Of a stretch of DNA of 32,881 bases, positions 16,701 through 23,107 are shown piece by piece. The first letter of the stretch is position 1. Every line of letters begins with the position of its first letter. The translations under genes and the position numbers were made by a program. Under the pieces are notes generated by a model. It was not told the origin of the DNA, did not search any database, and saw nothing but the letters and a program-made list of their open reading frames with translations. Origin of the DNA: Nitrospira sp. (GTDB lineage: Bacteria > Nitrospirota > Nitrospiria > Nitrospirales > Nitrospiraceae); assembly GCA_005239465.1 (NCBI GenBank), contig SPAW01000062.1:1-32881 (forward strand), given 5' to 3'.

Positions 16701-17979
16701 CGGTTGGACCGATAGCGGCCGTGCTGATTCTGAGTCGATGATGGCTACCCACGGCGGTCACATGGCGTTGGGCATGTGAGAGCAGAATGCGCAAGAGCTG
16801 CATCGTGGGCTCAAGGCTTCCCGTGAAGGGCGGAAGATCAGATGCGTACGCACGCTCGATTCGGTCTGTGTTCAGAAGCGGGGGGTGAGTTGTGGCCAGA
16901 ACGGCATCAATGACGTCGTTGATGGTGTCTCGTTGAACTCCGACTTCTGTCACAGTCTGGGCAAGTTCTTCTCCCAGACGAACGGCTTCGGTGGCGTGGA
17001 GCATCAGTGATTCGACCTGCTCATCGAGACGGGCCTCTCGGATGGCTCCGAGTAACTGCTGGGACTGGGTTAGAACTGCAGCTAGGGGAGCCTGAAGGTG
17101 CTTGGATAAGGTCGAGAGACGCTGTGCCATGGCGACAAGTCGATCGGTTTCCCGAAGCTGTTCCTCAAGGTGGTGGATAGTTTCTTCTTGATGGCGACGG
17201 CGTGAAATGTCGCGTAAGAGGCCCAGCGTGCCTAGGTATTTCCGCTGGGGATCGTAGAGGCCTTTGGCGCTGATCTCTGTTTTGATACGAGTGACAGCTG
17301 GTTTGTCGTGGGGCGATTTGCGGGCCAGTTCAACTTCAATTCGCCGAGAGGCTCTTGCTCCTGTCCGGCGATCATCAAAGCGATGGCGTGCGCGACTGAG
17401 CTGATCCGCCGGGACCACGGTGGAATAGGGGGAGCCGGTCAATTCTTCCGGTGTATAGCCCAGTAACTCGGTGATCGAGGGACTCAGGTAGACGAAGCGC
17501 CCTTCCGCATCGAGTTCATACAATACATCGGCCAATGTTTCGACCAGCCGCCCATGGCGCTCCTGCGTTCGTTCGAGGGTGGCGCGTAGCGCGCGTTTTT
17601 CGAGGGCGTCTTTTGTGTACAGCACCAACTCCGTCAGAAAGGCGGGCGATTTTTTGTAGAGCAGGAAGTCTGCTCCCGCCTGCAGGGCGTTTAAGGCGGC
17701 GGTAGAGTCGCTGCGGTCTGTTTGCAGCACGAGTGCGGCGTAGGGAGCAAGACGCTTCAGCTCAGGAAAGATAGGCGTCGTGCGTTGCTCAAGCAGGTGT
17801 TCGTCGATGAGGATGAGATGCCACGGCGCTCGAGGCGCCCACTGGAGCGCTTCCTCCAGAGAGTAGACGGCCTCAACCCGAGAGGAGGGGAAAAACCCGC
17901 GGAAACTGAGCGTGACCAGTTTGATTTCTTCAGCGACTTCATTGATGAGGAGAATGGCAACTGGCTCACTCTGCGGCAT
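13759..17979 (-). CDS. Multidomain protein: receiver-like, PAS, pseudo-kinase core, two PilZ, LuxD-like hydrolase, SAM methyltransferase
   Basis: A single 1406-residue frame. (1) About 5-125: receiver-like fold; Asp59 fits the phospho-acceptor, but the upstream acidic pair is Asn13-Glu14. (2) About 142-262: PAS sensor (YLSPSITELLGYTPEEL). (3) About 282-500: histidine-kinase-like core that looks inactive: Lys293 at the His position, His402 in place of the N-box Asn, no DxGxG. (4) A Pro-rich linker, 502-556. (5) Two PilZ-like domains, about 557-665 and 700-830, with RxxxR at 558-562 and 701-705. (6) About 842-1110: alpha/beta hydrolase resembling LuxD (RYDxxxHVGxSxG at 906-918). (7) About 1185-1400: Rossmann methyltransferase (VLDIGCGQSDLA; VGLDQ). 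No membrane segment or signal peptide. It lies upstream of the kinase and regulator genes on the same strand. Domain calls are by motif; the joint function is unknown. Confidence 0.88.
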   Translation of the reverse strand: MPQSEPVAILLINEVAEEIKLVTLSFRGFFPSSRVEAVYSLEEALQWAPRAPWHLILIDEHLLEQRTTPIFPELKRLAPYAALVLQTDRSDSTAALNALQAGADFLLYKKSPAFLTELVLYTKDALEKRALRATLERTQERHGRLVETLADVLYELDAEGRFVYLSPSITELLGYTPEELTGSPYSTVVPADQLSRARHRFDDRRTGARASRRIEVELARKSPHDKPAVTRIKTEISAKGLYDPQRKYLGTLGLLRDISRRRHQEETIHHLEEQLRETDRLVAMAQRLSTLSKHLQAPLAAVLTQSQQLLGAIREARLDEQVESLMLHATEAVRLGEELAQTVTEVGVQRDTINDVIDAVLATTHPPLLNTDRIERAYASDLPPFTGSLEPTMQLLRILLSHAQRHVTAVGSHHRLRISTAAIGPTGARMEPVPTLFPPMPPAEVEIHLEETDVVATEQGPPLQETADLFEAYALIKQLGGRLDFLAPAGGMLSIKIWIPAGPIPETRAPLTPPSPPVSPATTSVEPSPLTLPQTPAPAVLTTSLPTAQPSQPLPDRRNNIRAAVHLPAHITIGNAMRDGTVTNLGPGGAALVVEGLLPSLEQQPAYVILKTAVGMLELQATAHDRGEAPRQTSAEPQNSRLAFNFTSLNDIEQKVLASFIDGARERTLSLTVEALLSLPDDAADLTPTFVETDLRGIDHREAVRVRVALPVRIDTPSLDATAHRPLGLVVNFGRSGACLQMRQAPGIVDDVIALHFSATGSLDQPRTHEPEALEAILTARIIWTTPDHTVPSELKPGPSQPGQRIGIRFVQLTPFAEREINRVVAQHIGSSMDLEGIAGRSLIVSARRECRNARHQIIAVTDDHARHQISPSTPIVVIVPGFGQTQTDYLPLSFYLAANRFRALRYDHTNHVGQSDGDALQTTLRSMQVDLQHVLEFVRTTWPTAPLALLAEDIAARVALKVMARSQAAGHLLLLNPVLDVQTALSTTYRHDVITDYRHGLRRGIANLWGLNVNLDQFVSDAIAGEYAGLATTTTDLAALAAPPIILTSPRKNRPVEHTFGPLDQALRALGTTPVIVPLQADVSCESSAHDERHTAAFRTFFKQISATMTGDRPSIQMLEPTARDIHHQQQLEHERIRIRHHVSQATRDALWVARLAQLPQLGNLPDYWALEDELYRQLLPLESGMTVLDIGCGQSDLARVMLTNQAYRLTHQSGPPAGPLHYVGLDQSHESLKVAERYVHTFVRELATTFAAIVSSAQLVETRWLRSDWDSSFPFVEHSIGRILYHLSLPFTPSPLNSLRQALQALHPEGTIVVTCFQPHTDLSTLFRRHLRTAGQDEFSAPAQIVLHYFGRLREAIRHGLLHSYERNELARLLVHAGARPLRIVPVLDSQLLLAVAQKANSAG

Positions 17980-18266
17980 GAAGCGATTCCCGGTGTTTCT
18001 GGGTAAGCCGAGTCAGCCCAGTCCCAGAGGTCAAGGTGATCCAGTGGGTCCTCTGCTTGTAGGCGACCTACGCTCCTATCGCTTTAGGCAAGAGGTCATG
18101 AGCCGATAAACCTGCGCCGGCGCTGCGTCTTGAATACCATAGTGTCAGGCGAGAAACCCAGACTACTTCGCGCGAAAGTCACGCTTCTTTTGTAGGGGAA
18201 GGTGAAGCCCGGACGGTTTTGAACGAACAATTTTGGACGGATGGCAAGGCGTGTAAAGATGGCAAT
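17980..18266. other. Non-coding leader region upstream of the multidomain gene
   Basis: With the terminator beyond it, this forms a 331-base gap. No gene is supported. On the minus strand it would be the 5' leader of the 13759-17979 gene. It holds small inverted repeats: GTAGG/CCTAC with a 3-base loop near 18058-18070 and CAGAGG/CCTCTG at 18025-18030 and 18050-18055. I looked for a c-di-GMP (GEMM) riboswitch because of the PilZ domains but could not match its conserved core. A structured leader remains possible. No clear promoter was found. Confidence 0.4.
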
Positions 18267-18295
18267 GCCTGCCGGACAAGTCTTTGCCGGCAGGC
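18267..18295 (-). terminator. Hairpin terminator-like structure after the PHM-like gene
   Basis: Perfect 9-base GC-rich arms (18267-18275 and 18287-18295) with an 11-base loop, starting 16 bases after the stop of the minus-strand gene at 18311. The tract that follows on the minus strand is only weakly T-rich (ATTGCCATCTTT), so termination strength is uncertain. It would separate this gene from the multidomain gene downstream. Confidence 0.6.
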
Positions 18296-18310
18296 CGGAG
18301 GAAATCGAGA

Positions 18311-19306
18311 TTAGGGAGCAATGGTAGCGCTCTGCGAGGGGCAGGCGCCCGGGGTCATATAGAGCAGGTAGTTGCCCATGCCGTGTTGGAATTCCTGTAT
18401 GTGCAGCGGGTGATGATGCACCATCACCATTTCATAGTCTTCCTCCTTGGTGACGGGGAACCCCTGACTGTCTTTATAGACTTGATGAGGTTGGAATTCA
18501 CGGAAGGTGCCGTCCAGGTCAACGTCTGGCACGGTTCGTAGCAGGGTCTGTTTCCTGGTCTTGTTCTCAAGGGCGATCATGAGGAGCTCATCGTGACCGT
18601 GGGGATAGGCAAATTTGACACAGCCGTCCATGCGAAACTTCAAGGGCGCGCTGTGGACTTGGACACCATGTCTGATTTCGATGCCTTCGTCTGTATGATC
18701 CGGTCCTCGCTGGCCGAACTTGCTGTAGCAGACAATGTTGACCCCTACCTGATAGACATCCATCTCTTTCATCGGTTTGGATTCCGGCGCAAAGTACATC
18801 GTGAAGGTCGCCATCACATCTTTAGTAGGAGGGGCCTTGTGATAGAACGCGACGACGGACATTAAGCGATCGTTTTTCGCGAGCTTCACGCCATATCCAT
18901 CTGGAAACCGAGTCTCGGTCATTTCCAGACCAGCACCTCCGAAGAAAAGAGGCTCGCCGGGGCAGGAGACGCTGGGCTTACTGTTATTCAACATCAGGAT
19001 ATGGTGAAGGAAATTCTTGGGGAGTTCCTTGCCATCCTTGGTGAAGATGGCCGACTTGAAGCCCACCAGGTACATGTCTTTGGGAAGTTGAAAGTTGTGC
19101 CTGGGCATGGAATCGCCCATGTCGCCATCATGGCTGGTAGGGAGATCGAGGGGACCAAAAGTCAACGTGACGGTATCATCTTTGATGGTGACGGTCGTGG
19201 GTGCCTGGTTTTTCAGCGTGGGGACCGCATGATGATCATGCCCCCCATCGGCATAGACCGGTGACCCCATCAAGACAGCGATCAAAACAACGAGGGACCA
19301 TTGCAT
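18311..19306 (-). CDS. Exported protein with PHM/DBM-like copper-site pattern
   Basis: A 331-residue exported protein with a signal peptide (cleavage likely after PVYA, residue 19) and a His-rich start to the mature chain (GGHDHH). Its His/Met layout follows the copper ligands of peptidylglycine alpha-hydroxylating monooxygenase: His101-His102 and His156 (CuH-like), His236-x-His238 and Met310 (CuM-like). MGNYLLYM matches the position of the PHM MCNLYIMYY segment. The spacing between ligands is also close to PHM (HxH to Met is 72 here, 70 in PHM). The ATG at 19306 was chosen for its GGAGG ribosome-binding site and because it starts the signal peptide; a longer frame to 19492 adds 62 unlikely residues. 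It follows the gene at 19393 by 86 bases on the same strand. Substrate and activity are unknown. Confidence 0.65.
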   Translation of the reverse strand: MQWSLVVLIAVLMGSPVYADGGHDHHAVPTLKNQAPTTVTIKDDTVTLTFGPLDLPTSHDGDMGDSMPRHNFQLPKDMYLVGFKSAIFTKDGKELPKNFLHHILMLNNSKPSVSCPGEPLFFGGAGLEMTETRFPDGYGVKLAKNDRLMSVVAFYHKAPPTKDVMATFTMYFAPESKPMKEMDVYQVGVNIVCYSKFGQRGPDHTDEGIEIRHGVQVHSAPLKFRMDGCVKFAYPHGHDELLMIALENKTRKQTLLRTVPDVDLDGTFREFQPHQVYKDSQGFPVTKEEDYEMVMVHHHPLHIQEFQHGMGNYLLYMTPGACPSQSATIAP

Positions 19307-19392
19307 AAAACCTCCAACAGAAGGTGAAGATTCAGACAGTGTATATGAACAGGTGCGAGGATTGGCTTCTACGCCTCGGGAAATAGATTGGG

Positions 19393-20283
19393 TCATTGAG
19401 GTATGGCCGGCGAGGTCAGCCGTTTCCATCGATATTTGCCGCCCTGCGTACGCGGAGGGATATTGTTGCGAGTGTCCACTCGAGTATACCACCAGATCCC
19501 ATTAGCCTCAGTCCCATCCTCTGAGAGGAGGAGCTCAAAGCCTCCTTCGCGATCATTGCCGGGCTGCTGCCAGGTGCCATGCCAGAAACGGTCCGCAAAC
19601 TTGGTGGTGACAAATTGCCCGCCATGTTGAGTGTAGGGACCGTTGCCGTTCTTATCCAAGGTTGCCTTGTAATGCTTGTCATCTCCGATTCCTTCGAATT
19701 CGAGAATGTCCCATTCTCCACTAAGGTCCGGTGCCGCGGGAAGGGGCATATTGCTGACAAGATGGTGAGGGGCGGCGGCAACGGGCGGTTGAGCGACCGG
19801 ACCAGCTAGCTGAACCGATCGAAACGATTCGTGCCACGACAACAGCACCCATTGTCCATCGCGACGTTCAAGGACGCCGGTTTCTCGCAAGGGGAGGACG
19901 GTGCGTTTCTGCTCCGGTCCCTCGCCGACGTAGCGGATGTAGTCGAGTTCCATCGTAAACCAGGCCAGTTCGCCCTTGGTCCAGACTTTCAACTCGAGAA
20001 TCGGGATCTCGAACCTCTGAACGTTGACGAACTCCTCCTGCATCTCCCGTTCAAACTCCGGCCACCCGACATACTTGCGTCCGCCGATCGAGAAACTCGT
20101 GATGTCGGCATCGTGAGCCATCAGGCGGGAAAGGGTAGGCATGTCTTTTTCGGCGTTGGCACGAACCATTGTGCGAATGGCCGATTCTGGATCAGTTGGT
20201 TCCGGAGCGATCGCAAATGTGGTGGAAGTAATGCCGATGGTAAAGAACAGGCTCCACAACGTATGTTGTACAAGACGGATCAT
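19393..20283 (-). CDS. Exported protein with NTF2/SnoaL-like domain and a C-terminal beta-rich domain
   Basis: A 296-residue protein beginning with a signal peptide (IRLVQHTLWSLFFTIGITS, cleavage near TTFAIA). Residues about 30-155 resemble the SnoaL/DUF4440 cone fold: an initial helix (SAIRTMVRANAEKDM), ADITSFSIGG, the GWPEFEREM helix, and a final strand ending VLLSWHESF. A Pro/Ala linker leads to a second domain (about 190-290; LSGEWDILEF...GTEANGIWW) that I do not recognise. The ATG at 20283 is preferred over an in-frame TTG at 20304 because GGAG lies six bases before it. The promoter at 20341-20369 reads into it, and the PHM-like gene follows, so the two exported proteins probably work together. 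No function can be assigned. Confidence 0.75.
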   Translation of the reverse strand: MIRLVQHTLWSLFFTIGITSTTFAIAPEPTDPESAIRTMVRANAEKDMPTLSRLMAHDADITSFSIGGRKYVGWPEFEREMQEEFVNVQRFEIPILELKVWTKGELAWFTMELDYIRYVGEGPEQKRTVLPLRETGVLERRDGQWVLLSWHESFRSVQLAGPVAQPPVAAAPHHLVSNMPLPAAPDLSGEWDILEFEGIGDDKHYKATLDKNGNGPYTQHGGQFVTTKFADRFWHGTWQQPGNDREGGFELLLSEDGTEANGIWWYTRVDTRNNIPPRTQGGKYRWKRLTSPAIPQ

Positions 20284-20340
20284 GAACGGCTCCGTGTGAT
20301 TCAACTCTCAGTGAAGAGAGAGGCAAGAGGCTGGGAGGAC

Positions 20341-20369
20341 AAATTACACGGCCTTGTGAGTCTTGTCAA
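20341..20369 (-). promoter_or_regulatory. Strong sigma-70-type promoter for the two exported-protein genes
   Basis: On the minus strand TTGACA (20369-20364) and TAATTT (20346-20341) are separated by exactly 17 bases. Transcription would start near 20334, about 50 bases before the ATG at 20283. It is one of the best promoter matches in the window and shows that the exported pair can be expressed apart from the phosphatase genes upstream. Confidence 0.75.
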
Positions 20370-20395
20370 CAACGAAGTAAGGCGATGGCCACGGC

Positions 20396-21151
20396 CTATG
20401 GGTGTGCGATCACCACGACGGTGACGTTGTCCTCGCCACCGCGCTCGAGCGACTCGGCGATGAGGCGGTCGCATGTCCGGATAGGGTCGCCCTTTGCTTT
20501 GGAGAAAATATTTCGGATGTCGTCATCCTCCAACATCTTGGTTAATCCGTCTGAGCAGAGAAGCAGGAGATCCTCTGGCTGCAAAGGATATGATGTGACA
20601 ACCGGTTTGACCGGTGACGACATTCCCAGTGCGCGAGTGAGGACGTGACGTTCGGGATGGGTCCGTGCGGACTCTTTCGTAAGGATGCCGCGTGCGAGGT
20701 ATTTTTCGATCAGCGTGTGATCACGGGTAAGGGGAGTGAGTGTGCCGGAGCGGAACCGATAGGCGCGACTGTCACCGAGATGGGCCACGTGAGCCGTAGG
20801 AGTCGGTAGCGAGAGAATCAAGAGCAGCACGATAGTGGTGCCCATCCCCTTCAGCTTGGGATCCAGTTTGGCTCGTCCAAGGATCGCGTCGTGTGCTTGT
20901 GCGATCAGGTTGGTCAAGAATTCGGTGGGTGCGCCATGTCCGTGATCGGGATGGAGGAGCTCGGCTGATAGTTCGGCCTGTGCTTTCACACTGGCGATGG
21001 CCGTCTGTGCGGCGATCTCGCCTCCGACATGTCCGCCCATCCCATCGGCGACGGCCCAAAGTCCTAAACGGTCGATGATGGCAAACGCATCCTGGTTCGA
21101 AGCGCGCGCCAGGCCGATCTCGCTTCGACCGATACCAACCCAGGCGCTCAT
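20396..21151 (-). CDS. PP2C-type serine/threonine protein phosphatase
   Basis: A 251-residue, metal-dependent protein phosphatase that removes phosphate from Ser/Thr residues. The PP2C motifs are all present: RASNQDAF (Asp21), VADGMGGHVGGEIAA (Asp36-Gly37), THVAHLGDSRAYRF-like segment, LLLLCSDGLTKML and GGEDNVTVVV. There is no membrane anchor or extra domain, so it is a free cytoplasmic enzyme like PrpC/Stp. No Ser/Thr kinase gene is in the window. Its start overlaps the stop of the YprB-like gene by four bases (ATGA), which points to translational coupling. Confidence 0.94.
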   Translation of the reverse strand: MSAWVGIGRSEIGLARASNQDAFAIIDRLGLWAVADGMGGHVGGEIAAQTAIASVKAQAELSAELLHPDHGHGAPTEFLTNLIAQAHDAILGRAKLDPKLKGMGTTIVLLLILSLPTPTAHVAHLGDSRAYRFRSGTLTPLTRDHTLIEKYLARGILTKESARTHPERHVLTRALGMSSPVKPVVTSYPLQPEDLLLLCSDGLTKMLEDDDIRNIFSKAKGDPIRTCDRLIAESLERGGEDNVTVVVIAHP

Positions 21152-21954
21152 CGTGGGAATGTTGGGTGAAGGGACATTGGTATTGGGGATGGACCGACTG
21201 ATGGAGGACCAAAGCGCGACAGCATTTCCTTGTAAACGAATGCAGTGAGGGGGACAAGATTTTCTGTGTCGGCTGCGTTATAGGCCAGCAGCAAATCCAG
21301 CGCTGTGCAATCCCCACGGCGCCACCGTGACCAGAGCCGTACCGCATCCCAGCCGTCGAGGCCTCGGAGCGCGGACTCCCGCTCGATCCCAACCTCCTGT
21401 TCGATGTGTTTGAGCCCCCCGCGCAACCCCAGGCGGCGTGCGGCGAAACACAGGTCGAAGTGGGGCATAGGGAGCTGGAGCCTGGGAAATTTCGCACGCA
21501 AGTAGGGCACATCGAATCCGCTGCCAAAAAAAGTCACCAGAAGTTCGCATTGATCAAGCTCTGCCTGCAGCCGATCGGACGTCAAGGTTTCTCCTCGAAC
21601 CAGGCTGATCGTGCGCCCATTCCGATGGAGTCCGACGACGGTCACATCTCCATTGTGCGGCGATGCGCCGGTCGTTTCGATGTCGAGGTAGACCGTGCGG
21701 GACCGGCATGGTTCATAGAACCGCCAATGGTCGCGGCTCTCGAGACGCGAGGCGAAAAAGTTCAGTTGTCCCGCATCAAATTGTGATTGTGCGAGCGTGA
21801 GCTCGCGATCGTACCAGGATTTCCGATCCGGAGAGAAGCCTGCGACACGTGGTTGCTTCAAGAAACTCTGCCAATCGAGCAGGCCCTCTTGCCACAACCG
21901 ACGTTCCGTGGCAGGCCCGATCCCTTGAAGGAGGACGAACGTAGAGGTCAGCAT
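21148..21954 (-). CDS. YprB-like RNase H-fold exonuclease
   Basis: A 268-residue member of the RNase H-like/DEDD exonuclease group. Exo I is VYLDIETTG with Asp91 and Glu93. Exo II is FFGSGFDVPYL with its Asp, and the C-terminal YNAADTENL supplies the last acidic residue. The first 35 residues (LLQGIGPATERRLWQEG) look like a helix-hairpin-helix DNA- or RNA-binding element. The family often carries this nuclease domain alone or with TPRs; none is seen here. It is transcribed first and is coupled to the PP2C gene by the ATGA overlap. The natural substrate is unknown. Confidence 0.85.
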   Translation of the reverse strand: MLTSTFVLLQGIGPATERRLWQEGLLDWQSFLKQPRVAGFSPDRKSWYDRELTLAQSQFDAGQLNFFASRLESRDHWRFYEPCRSRTVYLDIETTGASPHNGDVTVVGLHRNGRTISLVRGETLTSDRLQAELDQCELLVTFFGSGFDVPYLRAKFPRLQLPMPHFDLCFAARRLGLRGGLKHIEQEVGIERESALRGLDGWDAVRLWSRWRRGDCTALDLLLAYNAADTENLVPLTAFVYKEMLSRFGPPSVGPSPIPMSLHPTFPR

Positions 21955-21972
21955 CTTATGGTGATTGTAGCC

Positions 21973-22001
21973 TTGATTTCACATAGGAGACAAGCTAGAG
22001 T
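21973..22001 (+). promoter_or_regulatory. Possible promoter for the cyclophilin-like operon
   Basis: TTGATT (21973-21978) and TAGAGT (21996-22001) are separated by 17 bases in the divergent gap before the gene at 22062. The -35 is good and the -10 is fair. Transcription would begin near 22008. Confidence 0.4.
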
Positions 22002-22061
22002 TCGCGCACGTTTGAATGAGTTGTTCGATGAACGGTTTCTGGTAAGAATTTGCACCAATGC

Positions 22062-22445
22062 ATGACTGAACCGGCGAAGCGCATCCGTATCATGGTGGGC
22101 GGAGTTCAACTCGAAGCGGAACTCAAGAGGACAAAAACTGCGGACGAAGTGTATGCAGCGCTTCCAGTCCAAGCTCCGATCAACACATGGGGCGAGGAGT
22201 TCTATTTCAAGATTCCCGGCATCAATGATTATCGGGAAACCGCGACGAACCAGGTCAAGATCGGCGACGTTGCCTATTGGGGAGCCGGGCAGATCTTGGC
22301 GATCTTTTTCGGGCGAACGCCGATGAGCATGGGGGCCGATCCGGTTCCAGCTGATCGTGTGAATGTGATCGGGAGGATCGTCGGGGATGCGACGCAACTG
22401 CGCCGTGTGATGGACGCGCCCACCATTCGAGTTGAGCGAGGGTAG
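22062..22445 (+). CDS. Cyclophilin-like domain protein (TM1367 type)
   Basis: A 127-residue protein matching the small cyclophilin-like family known from TM1367 structures, which has a cyclophilin-type barrel but no proven prolyl isomerase activity. Typical features are the start RIRIMVGGVQLEAEL, the NTWGEEFYFKIP segment, VKIGDVAYWGAGQILAIFFG and the PADRVNVIGRI end. The ATG at 22062 is used because the longer in-frame option begins with TTG at 22050. It heads a run of five same-strand genes (to 24029), with DUF507 only five bases after its stop. Its cellular role is not known. Confidence 0.8.
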   Translation: MTEPAKRIRIMVGGVQLEAELKRTKTADEVYAALPVQAPINTWGEEFYFKIPGINDYRETATNQVKIGDVAYWGAGQILAIFFGRTPMSMGADPVPADRVNVIGRIVGDATQLRRVMDAPTIRVERG

Positions 22446-22450
22446 GTACG

Positions 22451-22732
22451 ATGCGCCTGTCAAAGGAACGTGTGCGGCACATGGCGGAAAGCCTGGTGGG
22501 ACGTCTCCAGCAGGAGGGGCACATTGAGTTGGTTGGGGAACGCAAAGCGTTTGTCGACGCGCTGGGTCATGCCATGACGGACGAGTTGTCCGTAGAAGAT
22601 CGCGTGAATGCGGAAGTGCGGCAAATGCTCAAGGTCTACGAAAAACAGATTGAGCAAGGGCAGGTCGATTACCAGAAAATGTTCCAGAAGGTGAAGCAGA
22701 AGTTGGTCCGCGAACGTGGCATCATCTTATAG
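22451..22732 (+). CDS. DUF507 family protein (first copy)
   Basis: A 93-residue, highly charged, largely helical protein of the DUF507 family, whose function is not established. The family pattern is the start MRLSKERVRHMAESLV, a helical middle with the DRVNAEVRQML segment, and an ending of DYQKMFQKVKQKLVRERG. It begins five bases after the cyclophilin-like gene and is followed by a repeat-filled gap and a second, diverged DUF507 gene. The close pairing suggests the two products may act together, perhaps as a heterodimer; that is inference. Confidence 0.88.
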   Translation: MRLSKERVRHMAESLVGRLQQEGHIELVGERKAFVDALGHAMTDELSVEDRVNAEVRQMLKVYEKQIEQGQVDYQKMFQKVKQKLVRERGIIL

Positions 22733-22734
22733 GG

Positions 22735-22803
22735 CGTGAAACGTGAAGCGTATTTCGTGAAGCGCTTGCGAACGACGAGATGCGAACGACAAACGACGAG
22801 TGA
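22735..22803. repeat. Short-word direct repeats between the two DUF507 genes
   Basis: The gap is made of repeated short words: CGTGAA(A/G)CG three times (22735-22743, 22742-22750, 22756-22764), then GCGAACGAC twice (22768, 22782) and AACGACGAG. It has the same low-complexity style as the repeats at 315-396 and 30157-30236 but forms no long hairpin. Confidence 0.65.
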
Positions 22804-22806
22804 CGC

Positions 22807-23082
22807 ATGCTGAGCGCAGACAAGGTCAGTCACCTGTCTCATGTCATCCTTGACGCGGTCAAGAACAACACCGCGGTGAAGGTGAAGAGCGACGACGAGC
22901 GAGTCTTGAAGGAGATTAAGCGCGTGCTTGCGGCCGAACTGTCGCAGGAAGAAGCGATCGATCGGAAGGTCAAGGCCAAATTAGCCTCGTATTCCCGCGG
23001 TATTATTGAGGGCAGCGCGGAGTGGGAGGTGCTCTATCGGAAAACATTTGAGGACGAGATGCGAAAGCATACCAAGGTATAG
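22807..23082 (+). CDS. DUF507 family protein (second copy)
   Basis: A 91-residue paralogue of the preceding DUF507 protein. It keeps the family layout: MLSADKVSHLSHVILDAV start, the central EAIDRKVKAKLASY segment, and a terminal WEVLYRKTFEDEMRKH. Identity to the first copy is low and mostly in spacing, so the duplication is old. It has no zinc or catalytic motif and looks fully helical. It lies between the repeat gap and the TPR lipoprotein on the same strand. Function unknown. Confidence 0.85.
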   Translation: MLSADKVSHLSHVILDAVKNNTAVKVKSDDERVLKEIKRVLAAELSQEEAIDRKVKAKLASYSRGIIEGSAEWEVLYRKTFEDEMRKHTKV

Positions 23083-23107
23083 ACGGCATGTGGCGATGAG
23101 AGGGACC

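Noticed and set aside
17980-18266. Possible c-di-GMP riboswitch upstream of the PilZ protein
   Set aside because: Small hairpins are present, but the conserved GEMM core words and the paired tetraloop layout could not be matched. A covariance-model search (Rfam GEMM models) would decide.
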